From Psychroflexus maritimus (GTDB lineage Bacteria; Bacteroidota; Bacteroidia; Flavobacteriales; Flavobacteriaceae): a stretch of 54,509 bases of DNA. The notes under the pieces were generated by a model. That model saw nothing but the letters and a program-made list of their open reading frames with translations, did not search any database and was not told the origin of the DNA. The position numbers and the translations under genes were made by a program. Positions 1 through 8,113 of this stretch are shown one piece after another. Position 1 is the first letter of the stretch; each line of letters starts with the position of its first letter. The stretch lies in assembly GCF_011089875.1 (NCBI RefSeq), contig NZ_JAANAS010000038.1, positions 1 to 54,509 on the forward strand. Reading direction: 5' to 3'.

Positions 1-401
1 TCACGATAGCTAAGGCTATCCTTCAAAAAATTGCCTTGTAACTGAATATCCTTATTGATTTTGACTTTGTGATTATGATCGAACTCAGGTTATTAAATGT
101 CGTTAAGAGAGCGAAATTGCTTTTTTCATATATAACGCTGTGAGTAATTTGCATCCCGTACGTACGGGATGGAAATTGTGAACAAGGAAATATATGTAAA
201 AATGAATAAGCTAAATAGCGTCATTTGATCGTTAAATTGGTATTATAGCCTATGAATGTTGAATGAAAGCAAAAAACATACAATGTACACTGAAGTCATA
301 TATTGGAATTAATTCGATTTTTCTATAACTAGTTGAATCCTTACGGAGCTAAAACATCATGCCAAAATAATTGTATATTTGTAGTAATAAATTCATTACC
401 C
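1..401. other. Gene-free left edge with a perfect palindrome
   Basis: No convincing reading frame was found before the Uma2 gene. The only structured element is a 20-bp perfect palindrome at 152-171 (CATCCCGTACGTACGGGATG). The rest is AT-rich sequence without an evident RNA gene. A gene cut by the left window edge cannot be excluded. Confidence 0.5.
374..381 (+). promoter_or_regulatory. -7 promoter box of the first Uma2 gene
   Basis: TATATTTG matches the Bacteroidota consensus TAnnTTTG exactly. It lies 21 nt before the ATG at 402. It falls inside the longer open frame that starts at 333, so transcription would begin downstream of 333. This decides the start in favour of 402. Confidence 0.7.
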
Positions 402-1007
402 ATGAAACCCAAATACATCTTAAACATCAACGAATTGGATTTGAAGAAACAATATACCTATTCAGATTATCTTACTTGGCGATTCAACGAGCGGGTAGAA
501 TTGATTAAAGGATGGATTTATAAGATGAGTCCAGCAACTAAACGATTTCATCAAGAAATTGAAGGCGTATTACACGCTAAAATTTGGAATTTTTTTGAAA
601 ATAAACCTTGTAAAGTTTATCAATCTCCTTTTGATGTTCGACTAAAAAGAAGTAGGGGAAAAGATGATGAAATTGACACGGTTGTTCAGCCGGATATTTG
701 TTTAGTTTGCGATTTAGAAAAATTAGATGAGGCAGGTTGTTTGGGTGCACCCGATTTAATTGTTGAAATTCTATCAGCTTCAACAGCAAAAAAAGATTAT
801 AATGAAAAATTTAATCTTTACGAAGAAAACGGTGTTAAAGAATATTGGATTGCTGATCCAGCTAATAAAAGCATTGAAATTTTTAGTCTTATGAACGAAA
901 AATACGAGTCTTTAGGCTTGTATATTGAAAACGAAGGAATTACTGAAGTAGAAGGCAACCTCTTCCCTGATTTAAGAATACCTTTAAAATCTATTTTTGG
1001 GAAATAA
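402..1007 (+). CDS. Uma2 family (DUF820) endonuclease-like protein
   Basis: A 201-residue protein of the Uma2 family, which has a PD-(D/E)xK restriction-endonuclease-like fold. Visible family signatures are RVELIKG near residue 31, PDI with Asp98, the beta-strand PDLIVEILS with Glu122, and the stretch KDYNEKFNLYEENGVKEYWIADP around 131-153. Uma2 proteins are often present in many copies per genome and their role is mostly unknown; nuclease activity is a family inference. The frame is open from 333, but the promoter box at 374-381 makes the ATG at 402 the better start, and that product aligns end to end with the paralogue at 36271-36870 on the other strand. No operon partner. Confidence 0.85.
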   Translation: MKPKYILNINELDLKKQYTYSDYLTWRFNERVELIKGWIYKMSPATKRFHQEIEGVLHAKIWNFFENKPCKVYQSPFDVRLKRSRGKDDEIDTVVQPDICLVCDLEKLDEAGCLGAPDLIVEILSASTAKKDYNEKFNLYEENGVKEYWIADPANKSIEIFSLMNEKYESLGLYIENEGITEVEGNLFPDLRIPLKSIFGK

Positions 1008-1168
1008 AATACATACGATTCTGCTTAGGTTGAAACCCTAATTCAATCGGTTTTTCTAAACGCCTATGCATCCTTCCAATTAAAAAAACAAAGAAAAATA
1101 CAAGCCTGTACAAAAGACCTGAGCAGGGTTAGCTCTTAATTCATATAAATTAGCTGAATTCAAAATTT

Positions 1169-1197
1169 AAAAAACCAGCTAATCTTAAACTAGCTGG
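1169..1197 (-). terminator. Terminator of the YtxH operon
   Basis: A 7-bp stem CCAGCTA/TAGCTGG (1175-1181 and 1191-1197) with a 9-nt loop. Read on the minus strand it is followed by a run of T, just after the stop of the DUF6327 gene. This is the expected form of an intrinsic terminator. Confidence 0.7.
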
Positions 1198-1220
1198 CTG
1201 TATTGAATTAAATTGAAATC

Positions 1221-1448
1221 TTAGTATTTTTTACCAAGTCCAAGACGCTCTAAAATTTTCAATCCTATGTTTTTATAAAGATACTTTTGAGTTAAAGTAG
1301 CGGTCAATTCAGCTAAAAGATTCTGAAGACTTAAGCTTTGTTGAACTTTTACAAAATTAATTTTAGCCTTTTGTTGATGAATATCTTTTTGCAGCTGAAG
1401 TAATTTCAGGTCTTTATCAATTTCTGAGAAAGATTTATATTTTTTCAT
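1221..1448 (-). CDS. DUF6327-like small protein
   Basis: A 75-residue protein beginning MKKYKSFSEIDKDLKLLQLQ, the N-terminal pattern I associate with the flavobacterial DUF6327 family. It is helical and charged, with a basic C-terminus. The start at 1448 is preferred over the longer frame from 1499, because that would overlap the upstream gene by 50 nt whereas 1448 leaves a 1-nt gap after its stop. Last gene of a three-gene leftward operon with the holin-like and YtxH proteins. Function unknown; operon context suggests an envelope or stress role (inference). Confidence 0.65.
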   Translation of the reverse strand: MKKYKSFSEIDKDLKLLQLQKDIHQQKAKINFVKVQQSLSLQNLLAELTATLTQKYLYKNIGLKILERLGLGKKY

Positions 1449-1449
1449 A

Positions 1450-1821
1450 TCAATTTTCGTTAGTATTTTCCTCTTCTGTAGAAGAAAAAATTTCACCAAA
1501 TACAGTCAATACAAATCGATCGATAAGTTTTCTGCCTTTTGTTGCAAAAAATAAAACAAGTAATAAGTTAAAAGCTGCAACAATAAAAAAACCTAGGTAT
1601 AACTGATTAAGTAAATCGCCCAGTAAGATAGCTACTCCTACTGACAAAAAACCGAAGAATAATAAGAAAACGCCGCTTACAACAATAAAACGGAGTAAAG
1701 CAGAACTAGCTTTAGCAGATTTTTTATAAGCATCTAATTTATAATATTCAACTAAGGCTTCTAAATAATTTTTAGAATCTTCAGTAAGATGTTCAACATG
1801 ATCTTGTAATTTAAAAGGCAT
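1450..1821 (-). CDS. Phage-holin-like membrane protein (holin superfamily, DUF1469 type)
   Basis: A 123-residue protein with two adjacent hydrophobic segments (about residues 43-65 and 72-93) forming a membrane hairpin, and a charged acidic tail (EEENTNEN). This matches the Phage_holin_3_6 / putative holin-X family, which is chromosomal and not a sign of a prophage here. It lies 3 nt downstream of the YtxH gene and 1 nt upstream of the DUF6327 gene, a common flavobacterial trio. Probable inner-membrane protein; molecular role not established. Confidence 0.7.
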   Translation of the reverse strand: MPFKLQDHVEHLTEDSKNYLEALVEYYKLDAYKKSAKASSALLRFIVVSGVFLLFFGFLSVGVAILLGDLLNQLYLGFFIVAAFNLLLVLFFATKGRKLIDRFVLTVFGEIFSSTEEENTNEN

Positions 1822-1824
1822 GTG

Positions 1825-2175
1825 TTATTTTTTAGCTGCTTTTAAATCTTTCATTAGTTCATCGTTTTTCTTTTTTAAAGCTGCTAATTCTTCTTCCATA
1901 GAAGCCAATAAGTTATTTGATTTACCTTGAGCTTGATGAATAGTTGAATCTAATTTTTCTTCAAATTTAGATTTAGCTTCTTCAGCAAATTCTGAAAGTT
2001 TATCTGAAGCTTCATCATACTTTTTTTCTAATGATTTTTTTGCATTCTTTGCTTCTTTCTTAATTTGCTTTCTTGTTTTATCTCCACTTTGAGGTGCATA
2101 TAAAATTCCTAATCCGGCTCCAACAACAGCACCTGTTAATAAAGCAATTAATGTATTTCCAGTATTATCTGACAT
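1825..2175 (-). CDS. YtxH domain-containing protein
   Basis: A 116-residue protein with an N-terminal membrane segment containing LLTGAVVGAGLGILYAPQSG (residues 12-31), the hallmark of YtxH/GvpP-like proteins, followed by a long Lys/Glu-rich coiled coil to the end. YtxH proteins are usually general-stress proteins. First gene of the leftward operon; the -7 box at 2204-2211 gives a leader of about 25 nt. The promoter lies at the edge of the candidate origin region. Confidence 0.85.
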   Translation of the reverse strand: MSDNTGNTLIALLTGAVVGAGLGILYAPQSGDKTRKQIKKEAKNAKKSLEKKYDEASDKLSEFAEEAKSKFEEKLDSTIHQAQGKSNNLLASMEEELAALKKKNDELMKDLKAAKK

Positions 2176-2203
2176 AATTATATAGTTTTAATAGTGATTT
2201 TCT

Positions 2204-2211
2204 CAAATATA
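2204..2211 (-). promoter_or_regulatory. -7 promoter box of the YtxH operon
   Basis: On the minus strand this reads TATATTTG, an exact TAnnTTTG match, 28 nt before the YtxH start codon. Confidence 0.7.
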
Positions 2212-2355
2212 GAAAATAACATAGCAATTTAGGTTAATTTGAAGTTAATGTACATCGATATACAAAGTATCTTATGCTAAAATGATTCTTATCATATTTC
2301 AACTGAATTAAAAAGGTGTTTACATAATAACTAATTGGTTTTATTGAATTTAGCT

Positions 2356-2823
2356 TTATCAACAGCTTCAATAATAAGATTTGATAAACTTTTCAAAACA
2401 AAGCAATTAGAAATCAACAGTAATGTGAATAAATTGAAGCTAAAAAACAAATAAAAAATTTGGTTGAACCAATAAAATTTCCTGATAAAAATTTGAATGA
2501 ATATTCGGTTTTAATAAGTGAAAAATTAAATAAAAGTTATCCCCTACTTTTTTAAGTTTATCAACAAGTTAAGTCAATGTAAATTTTAAGTAAATTGTAC
2601 TATTAACCGATTTTAAAAACTTGTTGATAAGTCTAAAATAAAATTCATTTACAATAACTTAACATTAAAAAGAAATGTGAATAACAAGTGGAAAAAAAAG
2701 AGATTCTAACAAAAAAAAGAGATTCTACAAAAAGTTTTCACGATATTCACAGTACATATATATAACAAAGTTTTATTTTAATTTTTAAAAAAAGAAATAT
2801 GTATTACTTATATATGTTGATAA
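2356..2823. other. oriC: Candidate chromosomal replication origin (DnaA-box cluster)
   Basis: The 730-bp gene-free, very AT-rich gap between the divergent YtxH and glyS genes holds a cluster of 9-mers close to the DnaA box TTATnCACA. Exact matches TTATTCACA occur on the minus strand at 2424-2432 and 2676-2684. TTATCAACA, one mismatch, occurs at 2356-2364 (+), 2558-2566 (+), 2622-2630 (-) and 2815-2823 (-). ATATTCACA lies at 2743-2751 (+). Two of the boxes extend to a 13-bp inverted pair TTATCAACAAGTT (2558-2570 and 2618-2630). A 17-bp direct repeat sits at 2692-2727. No gene, RNA or known repeat explains these. Bacteroidota origins need not lie beside dnaA. The alternative is a cluster of regulator sites in promoter DNA. 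Confidence 0.6.
2692..2727. repeat. 17-bp direct repeat inside the candidate origin
   Basis: AAAAAAAAGAGATTCTA occurs at 2692-2708 and again at 2711-2727, a 19-nt period, between DnaA-box-like sites. It could form part of an unwinding element, which is inference. Confidence 0.7.
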
Positions 2824-2900
2824 CTACTTTTAAAAAGTAAAACTAAAGTAAGCTAACTTTCAATTTGTCTTGATAAGATACACTAAGCCAAAATAATTTC

Positions 2901-2908
2901 TATTTTTG
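2901..2908 (+). promoter_or_regulatory. -7 promoter box of glyS, almost leaderless
   Basis: TATTTTTG lies only 6 nt before the ATG at 2915. With a start point 4-5 nt after the box the mRNA would have almost no 5' leader. It also rules out the upstream in-frame ATG at 2906, which overlaps the box. Confidence 0.75.
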
Positions 2909-2914
2909 CAAGCT

Positions 2915-4459
2915 ATGGCAAAACAAGAAGATAAATTTAAGCAAGTTATAGCCCATGCCAAAGAGTATGGCTATATATTTTCATCTAGTGAAATTTATGA
3001 TGGATTAAGTGCGGTATATGATTACGGTCAAAATGGTGCTGAACTTAAAAAGAATATTAAAGAATATTGGTGGCGCAGTATGGTGCAATTGCATGAAGAA
3101 ATTGTAGGCTTAGATGCTGCAATTTTAATGCATCCAAAAACTTGGACAGCTTCGGGCCACACTGAGGCATTTAATGATCCATTAATTGATAATAAAGATT
3201 CAAAAAAAAGATACCGGGCTGATGTTTTAATTGAAGACTATTGTGAAAAATTAGAGCAAAAAGCACAAAAGGAAATCAAAAAAGCAAAAAAACGTTTTGG
3301 AGATGATTTTGATGAAGCTCAGTTTGTAAGTACGCATCCAAGAGTTGTGAAATACAAACAACAACAAAAGGAAATTCTTCAACGTATGGCTAAATCATTA
3401 GATAATGGTAATTTATATGATGTAAAAGCCTTAATTGAAGAATTAGAAATTGCTTGTCCAGCTTCAGGTTCTAAAAATTGGACTGATGTTAAGCAATTTA
3501 ATTTGATGTTTGCTACCAAACTTGGGGCATCAGCAGAAACAGCCACCGATTTATACCTTCGTCCAGAAACGGCACAAGGTATTTTTGTCAACTTTGCTAA
3601 TGTGCAAAAAACCGGCAGAATGAAAATTCCGTTTGGTATTGCTCAAATTGGTAAAGCTTTTAGAAACGAAATTGTAGCCCGTCAGTTTATTTTCCGTCAG
3701 CGTGAATTTGAACAGATGGAAATGCAATATTTTGTTCGTCCAGGAGATGAATTAAAATGGTTTGAATACTGGAAAGATTTACGTGCAAAATGGCATCAAT
3801 CTTTAGGAATTAACCAGGAATTGTATCGTTTTCATGACCATGAAAAATTAGCACATTATGCCAATGCTGCTACCGATATTGAATTTGATTTTCCTTTTGG
3901 ATTTAAAGAATTAGAAGGAATTCACTCTAGAACCGATTTTGATTTAAGTGCTCATGAAAAACTATCAGGTAAAAAATTACAATTTTTTGATCCTGAATTA
4001 AACAAATCTTATGTGCCTTATGTAATTGAAACTTCAATTGGATTAGATAGAATGTTCTTAGCCGTTTTTTCAAGCGCTTTAAAAGACGAAACACTAGAAG
4101 ATGGAAGCAGACGTACTGTTTTGCAAATTCCTCCTGTTTTAGCTCCTGTAAAGGCAGCTGTGTTTCCACTCTTAAAAAAAGATGGACTCCCAGAAATAGC
4201 GCATGAAATTATAGATGAATTGAAATGGGATTTCAATGTAATTTATGATGAAAAAGATGCTGTTGGAAAGCGTTACCGAAGACAAGATGCTGCTGGAACT
4301 CCTTTTTGTATTACCGTAGATCACGATACTATTGAAGATCGAACTGTAACTATAAGACACCGCGACACGATGGAACAAAAACGTGTAAAAATTGAGGATT
4401 TACAAGGTATTTTAGACCAGGAAGTTAATATGAAATATTGGTTAAAGAAAATTAAGTAA
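2915..4459 (+). CDS. glyS: Glycine--tRNA ligase, single-chain (alpha2) type
   Basis: Charges tRNA-Gly with glycine using ATP. The 514-residue product is the eukaryote-like class II homodimeric GlyRS found in Bacteroidota, not the alpha2-beta2 bacterial form. Motif 2 is recognisable as KAFRNEIVARQFIFRQREFEQMEMQYF, and motif 3 as the GLDRMFLA stretch; the anticodon-binding domain starts around LAPVKAAVFPL. Length is normal for the family. The ATG at 2915 is chosen because the promoter box ends at 2908. Single gene, followed by a strong terminator at 4483-4518. Confidence 0.97.
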   Translation: MAKQEDKFKQVIAHAKEYGYIFSSSEIYDGLSAVYDYGQNGAELKKNIKEYWWRSMVQLHEEIVGLDAAILMHPKTWTASGHTEAFNDPLIDNKDSKKRYRADVLIEDYCEKLEQKAQKEIKKAKKRFGDDFDEAQFVSTHPRVVKYKQQQKEILQRMAKSLDNGNLYDVKALIEELEIACPASGSKNWTDVKQFNLMFATKLGASAETATDLYLRPETAQGIFVNFANVQKTGRMKIPFGIAQIGKAFRNEIVARQFIFRQREFEQMEMQYFVRPGDELKWFEYWKDLRAKWHQSLGINQELYRFHDHEKLAHYANAATDIEFDFPFGFKELEGIHSRTDFDLSAHEKLSGKKLQFFDPELNKSYVPYVIETSIGLDRMFLAVFSSALKDETLEDGSRRTVLQIPPVLAPVKAAVFPLLKKDGLPEIAHEIIDELKWDFNVIYDEKDAVGKRYRRQDAAGTPFCITVDHDTIEDRTVTIRHRDTMEQKRVKIEDLQGILDQEVNMKYWLKKIK

Positions 4460-4482
4460 ATCAAGCTCATAAAATTGAAAAC

Positions 4483-4518
4483 AAAAAACTGCGTTGTTTA
4501 TAAACAACGCAGTTTTTT
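4483..4518 (+). terminator. Terminator of glyS
   Basis: A perfect 36-bp palindrome with arms 4483-4500 and 4501-4518 (left arm AAAAAACTGCGTTGTTTA). The A-rich and T-rich ends make it bidirectional in form. It starts 23 nt after the glyS stop. Confidence 0.9.
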
Positions 4519-4762
4519 TATGGCTCAAATTTCATAGTTGTTTTTTAAAAAAACTAACTACGAATATAGTTTACTTAATGATTTGTTAGAGTTAGCAAAC
4601 ATTTCAAACTGAATGTTAAAGGAGAAATTTTTAAAAATGATGTATATGGGTATTATATATATTATTTATGTCAAATAACTTAAACTCTAAAATACTTAAG
4701 AAAATTGGCTATTGCCGTAAAAATGTCATATTTGTTTAAAGTAGATACAAGCTTTAATTTTT

Positions 4763-4770
4763 TACTTTTG
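4763..4770 (+). promoter_or_regulatory. -7 promoter box of the HTH regulator
   Basis: TACTTTTG, an exact TAnnTTTG match, 22 nt before the ATG at 4793. Confidence 0.7.
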
Positions 4771-4792
4771 AATAAAATTAATAAACTAAATT

Positions 4793-5362
4793 ATGAATTC
4801 AATTGCTAGTAAAATTAAAGAAATTAGGAAGTCAAAAGGTTTTAGTCAGGAAGAATTAGCAGAAAAAGCTAGTGTTAACTTAAGAACTATTCAACGCATA
4901 GAAAATGGAGAAAACCAGCCTAGAGGTACAACTTTACAATTAATTGCTTCTGTTTTAGGGTTAAGCGTTGAAGACTTAAACGCAGAAACAAAACCATCCG
5001 ATTGGCATTTCCTTATAAAACAAACTAATCAGTTTATCCTTTTGCTCTTTGTTAATTTTATTTTAATAGGGATATTAGGTTTTCTTACTTTAGATTCAAA
5101 CGCTAATGTTAATAGTTTAGTTGGGGCTGTTTTGCTTAGTACTTTAATACCTCTCTTTATTGTTTATTTAAGTCTTCAAATGTCAGATTTGGAACGCATG
5201 TTGAAATTTGGTTTTGGCTATATTTCATACATGATTATCCTCGTTTTCTTACATGGATTACCCATTGGATTTACTACAGGTTTAATTCCTTGTGCACTAA
5301 TTAGTTTGTTTTTCCTTTACTTTGGAAGTAAGCTGCTTAAAAACAAAAACAATGCGAAGTAA
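4793..5362 (+). CDS. XRE-type HTH regulator with C-terminal membrane segments
   Basis: A 189-residue protein. Residues about 5-60 form a Cro/CI-type helix-turn-helix (KIKEIRKSKGFSQEELAEKASVNLRTIQRIENGENQPRG...). The rest carries four hydrophobic segments (about 73-96, 103-125, 137-154 and 160-180), so the DNA-binding domain would be tethered to the inner membrane. Such fusions are common in Bacteroidota, and their ligands are unknown. The gene is isolated: glyS terminator upstream, a shared terminator with convergent rseP downstream. Could be autoregulated; no clear operator is visible. Confidence 0.85.
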   Translation: MNSIASKIKEIRKSKGFSQEELAEKASVNLRTIQRIENGENQPRGTTLQLIASVLGLSVEDLNAETKPSDWHFLIKQTNQFILLLFVNFILIGILGFLTLDSNANVNSLVGAVLLSTLIPLFIVYLSLQMSDLERMLKFGFGYISYMIILVFLHGLPIGFTTGLIPCALISLFFLYFGSKLLKNKNNAK

Positions 5363-5377
5363 AACTCCGCATTGTTT
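5347..5377. terminator. Bidirectional terminator between the HTH gene and rseP
   Basis: A 10-bp perfect stem AAACAATGCG/CGCATTGTTT (5347-5356 and 5368-5377). It overlaps the last codons of the HTH gene and lies between convergent genes; a T/A run at 5392-5400 follows. Confidence 0.75.
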
Positions 5378-5398
5378 ATATTGAAAACTAATTTTTTT

Positions 5399-6763
5399 TT
5401 ATTCAAACAACCACCTATACACATCGTTTCCATTAGCATAAAGCACTAGTGCAATAAGCAAAAAGAAACCAATCATTTGTGCGTATTCCAGTACTTTTTC
5501 ATTAGGTTTTCTTCCTGAAATCATTTCGTATAATAAAAACATTACATGACCACCATCTAAAGCTGGAATAGGAAGAATATTCATAAAAGCTAAAATAATT
5601 GAAATTAAAGCGGTAGTTAGCCAAAAGCCTTGCCAGTTCCAAGCATCAGGAAAAAGACCACCAATAGCTCCAAATCCACCTAACTGAGAGGCTCCAGCGG
5701 TAGTGAATACATATTTAAACTGAGCTACATAATCGTGTAAAGTCCAATATCCTAAATCAAATCCAGCAGGAATACTTTCTAAAAAACTATATTCTCTTTT
5801 GCTAACCTCAATATTTCTGAAATTAGTTACACCAATAAATCCATCTTCATTAGTAGTCAATTCTACCGTTTTTTCTTCGCCTTTGTAATTGTTAATAGAA
5901 AAATCTTTACTGCTTAACTGATTACTGTTTCCTTGAATGAAGCCAATTTCTAATGTTTGTTCTTTATTTTCAGCAATTTCACGAGAAAATTCGTGCCAGA
6001 AATTTACTTTTTTACCATTTACAGAAGTAATTAAATCGCCTTTTTGTAAACCAGCTTTTCCGGCTGGTTGTTCAGGAAGCACGCTATCCATAACTGGGTA
6101 AGAAATAGGTTGCAAAGCAATTTCTACTTCACCACCTTCAAACAGACGCATACCTAAATCTTCTGGTATATCAATTTCTTTTATTTTTCCATTTCTTTCA
6201 ACGCTAATTTGTTCTGGACTTCGTACTAATAAAATCTTCTGAATTTCTAAGACGTTATTTAGTTCTTTTCCATCAACAGATAAGATTTTATCTCCATCTT
6301 GAAAACCAACTTCTTGCATGATTGGTGAAGCAGAAAAACCATATTTTACACCGTCTTTATCTACATAGCCTTCACCCCAAACAAAGAGGACCATCATATA
6401 AATTAAAAATCCAAGTATAATATTTACAGTTACACCGCCTAACATAATGATTAAACGTTGCCATGCGGGTTTACTTCTAAATTCCCAAGGTTGTGGAGGT
6501 TGAGCCATTTGCTCTTTATCCATACTCTCGTCAATCATTCCGGCAATTTTGACATAGCCGCCCAAGGGTAACCAACCAATACCGTAAACGGTATCGCCTA
6601 TTTTTTTCTTGAACAGTGAAAATTTAACATCAAAAAACAGGTAAAACTTTTCAACGCGGGTACCAAATAACCGAGCGGGGATAAAGTGACCAAATTCGTG
6701 TAAAACAATTAAGATAGAAAGACTTAAAAATAATTGTATAGCTTTTATAAAAAACGGATCCAT
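5399..6763 (-). CDS. rseP: RIP metalloprotease RseP (site-2 protease)
   Basis: An inner-membrane zinc protease that cuts transmembrane substrates such as anti-sigma factors after a first periplasmic cut. The 454-residue protein shows the HExxH zinc motif as HEFGH at residues 22-26 in the first membrane helix, the third zinc-ligand motif NILPIPALDGGH with LDG near 402-404, and two central PDZ-like segments (near 120-190 and 220-290). Length is normal for the family. It has its own promoter box (6789-6796 on the minus strand) and is separated from the EnvC-like gene upstream by 132 nt, so it is likely transcribed alone. Confidence 0.96.
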   Translation of the reverse strand: MDPFFIKAIQLFLSLSILIVLHEFGHFIPARLFGTRVEKFYLFFDVKFSLFKKKIGDTVYGIGWLPLGGYVKIAGMIDESMDKEQMAQPPQPWEFRSKPAWQRLIIMLGGVTVNIILGFLIYMMVLFVWGEGYVDKDGVKYGFSASPIMQEVGFQDGDKILSVDGKELNNVLEIQKILLVRSPEQISVERNGKIKEIDIPEDLGMRLFEGGEVEIALQPISYPVMDSVLPEQPAGKAGLQKGDLITSVNGKKVNFWHEFSREIAENKEQTLEIGFIQGNSNQLSSKDFSINNYKGEEKTVELTTNEDGFIGVTNFRNIEVSKREYSFLESIPAGFDLGYWTLHDYVAQFKYVFTTAGASQLGGFGAIGGLFPDAWNWQGFWLTTALISIILAFMNILPIPALDGGHVMFLLYEMISGRKPNEKVLEYAQMIGFFLLIALVLYANGNDVYRWLFE

Positions 6764-6788
6764 GTAAAATTCTAATTTTAAAACTCGG

Positions 6789-6796
6789 CAAAAGTA
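6789..6796 (-). promoter_or_regulatory. -7 promoter box of rseP
   Basis: On the minus strand this reads TACTTTTG, 25 nt before the rseP start codon at 6763. Confidence 0.7.
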
Positions 6797-6895
6797 CGGT
6801 TTTTCAAGTTCTTAAAAAACATAATCTTTAGTGAAACAATTTCTATTTTATTTTCTTTTGAAGGCAGAAAAGCGAAATTAAAATGTATAGTTAGT

Positions 6896-8113
6896 TTAAT
6901 TCATCTGGTAAATCCACTTGGCTGGGTCTAACGCATCGGTATTTTTATGGATACTAAAGCTTAAAGTTGTTTTCCCTGTTTGCTTATCAGTAGCTACTTT
7001 TCCTAGACTTTGGCCACGTTTAATATCTTCTCCTTTATTGACATAAATTTCTGAAAGGTTATTGTAAGTAGTAATGTAATTTCCGTGTCTTACATGTACA
7101 TATTTGTTTCTTCCACGAACAACGCTTACTTGTAAAACAACACCATCAAATATACAAAGTGCTTCAGCGTTTTCTTCGGTGTCTATTCGTATGTTTTTCC
7201 GGTTTACTACAACCGATGGTACTAAATGATGCCTTCTTTTACCAAATTTAGTTGTTACTAAACCTGCTTTTAGCGGCCATGGTAGTCTTCCTTTGTTTTT
7301 AGCAAAATCGGCTGCAATTAATTTAGCTTCTGGGGTTAAATCAAATTTTGCTCTAGCCGATGAACCTCTTTTTTTATTTTCGGCGGCAATTGCTTCTCTA
7401 ATTAATCGGTCAATTTCTTTTTCTAGTCGATTGATTTCTTTTTCTTGAGCTTTTATTTCTGCAATGTATTTTTTCTCGTCTTTTTTAATTTCATTGAGTA
7501 GCTCTTGTTGTTCTTTTTGTTTTTCAACCAACTTAGATTTAGATTTTCTGTTGCTTTCTAAAACCGCTTCTTTTTCCTTTTTTTGCGTAAATAAAGTCTC
7601 ATTTAAACGCTGCAATTCTTTGGTTTGTTTTCCTATTTCAAGGCCTTGTTTTTTGCGGTAATTAGCATGTTGATTCATGTATTGAATTCGCTTGTAAGCT
7701 TGAAGAAAACTTTCAGAAGAAAACAAAAACATGATTCTATTTTGTTGCGAATTACTTTGGTATGATTTTTTAATCATCTTAGCATATTCGTTTTTTAAGG
7801 CTTGCAATTGTTTCTTAAGTTGCTCTATGTTTCTGGTGTTTTCATCTATTTGATTAGAGAGTAAATTAGCTTCTTGATTATTAACGCGAATAAGTTTTTC
7901 AGTGGTTTTTATTTGTTGATTAAGTTCATCTACTTTTTGAAGCGCTGATTTTTCACTTTTTTCTGTTTTGCCTAAAATTTTCTCTAAGCTAGCCATTTCC
8001 TTTTCTATTTCATCTCTTTGTTTTTCAAGTTGTTCTTTGGTTTGTGCATTTACCGAAGAGACTGACAACAGCAGAACAACAACTAAAAGTAAATAAGATT
8101 GGACTAACTTCAT
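6896..8113 (-). CDS. EnvC-like murein hydrolase activator (coiled coil + M23/LytM domain)
   Basis: A 405-residue exported protein: signal peptide (residues 1-23, cut after VNAQ or just before it), a long coiled coil from about 25 to 250, and a C-terminal LytM/M23 domain from about 275 to 405. The usual active-site HxH near the C-terminus is replaced (SFSIHK where a catalytic enzyme has HFE or HxH), and the first zinc-ligand block is also altered (RIDT). It is therefore probably an EnvC/NlpD-type activator of an amidase and not an active peptidase (inference). Its start codon touches the stop of the DUF4292 gene, so it is translationally coupled, third in the TPR-DUF4292-EnvC operon. Confidence 0.9.
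   Translation of the reverse strand: MKLVQSYLLLVVVLLLSVSSVNAQTKEQLEKQRDEIEKEMASLEKILGKTEKSEKSALQKVDELNQQIKTTEKLIRVNNQEANLLSNQIDENTRNIEQLKKQLQALKNEYAKMIKKSYQSNSQQNRIMFLFSSESFLQAYKRIQYMNQHANYRKKQGLEIGKQTKELQRLNETLFTQKKEKEAVLESNRKSKSKLVEKQKEQQELLNEIKKDEKKYIAEIKAQEKEINRLEKEIDRLIREAIAAENKKRGSSARAKFDLTPEAKLIAADFAKNKGRLPWPLKAGLVTTKFGKRRHHLVPSVVVNRKNIRIDTEENAEALCIFDGVVLQVSVVRGRNKYVHVRHGNYITTYNNLSEIYVNKGEDIKRGQSLGKVATDKQTGKTTLSFSIHKNTDALDPAKWIYQMN

Noticed and set aside
333-401. N-terminal extension of the first Uma2 protein
   Set aside because: A consensus promoter box lies inside it and the paralogue at 36271-36870 has no such extension.
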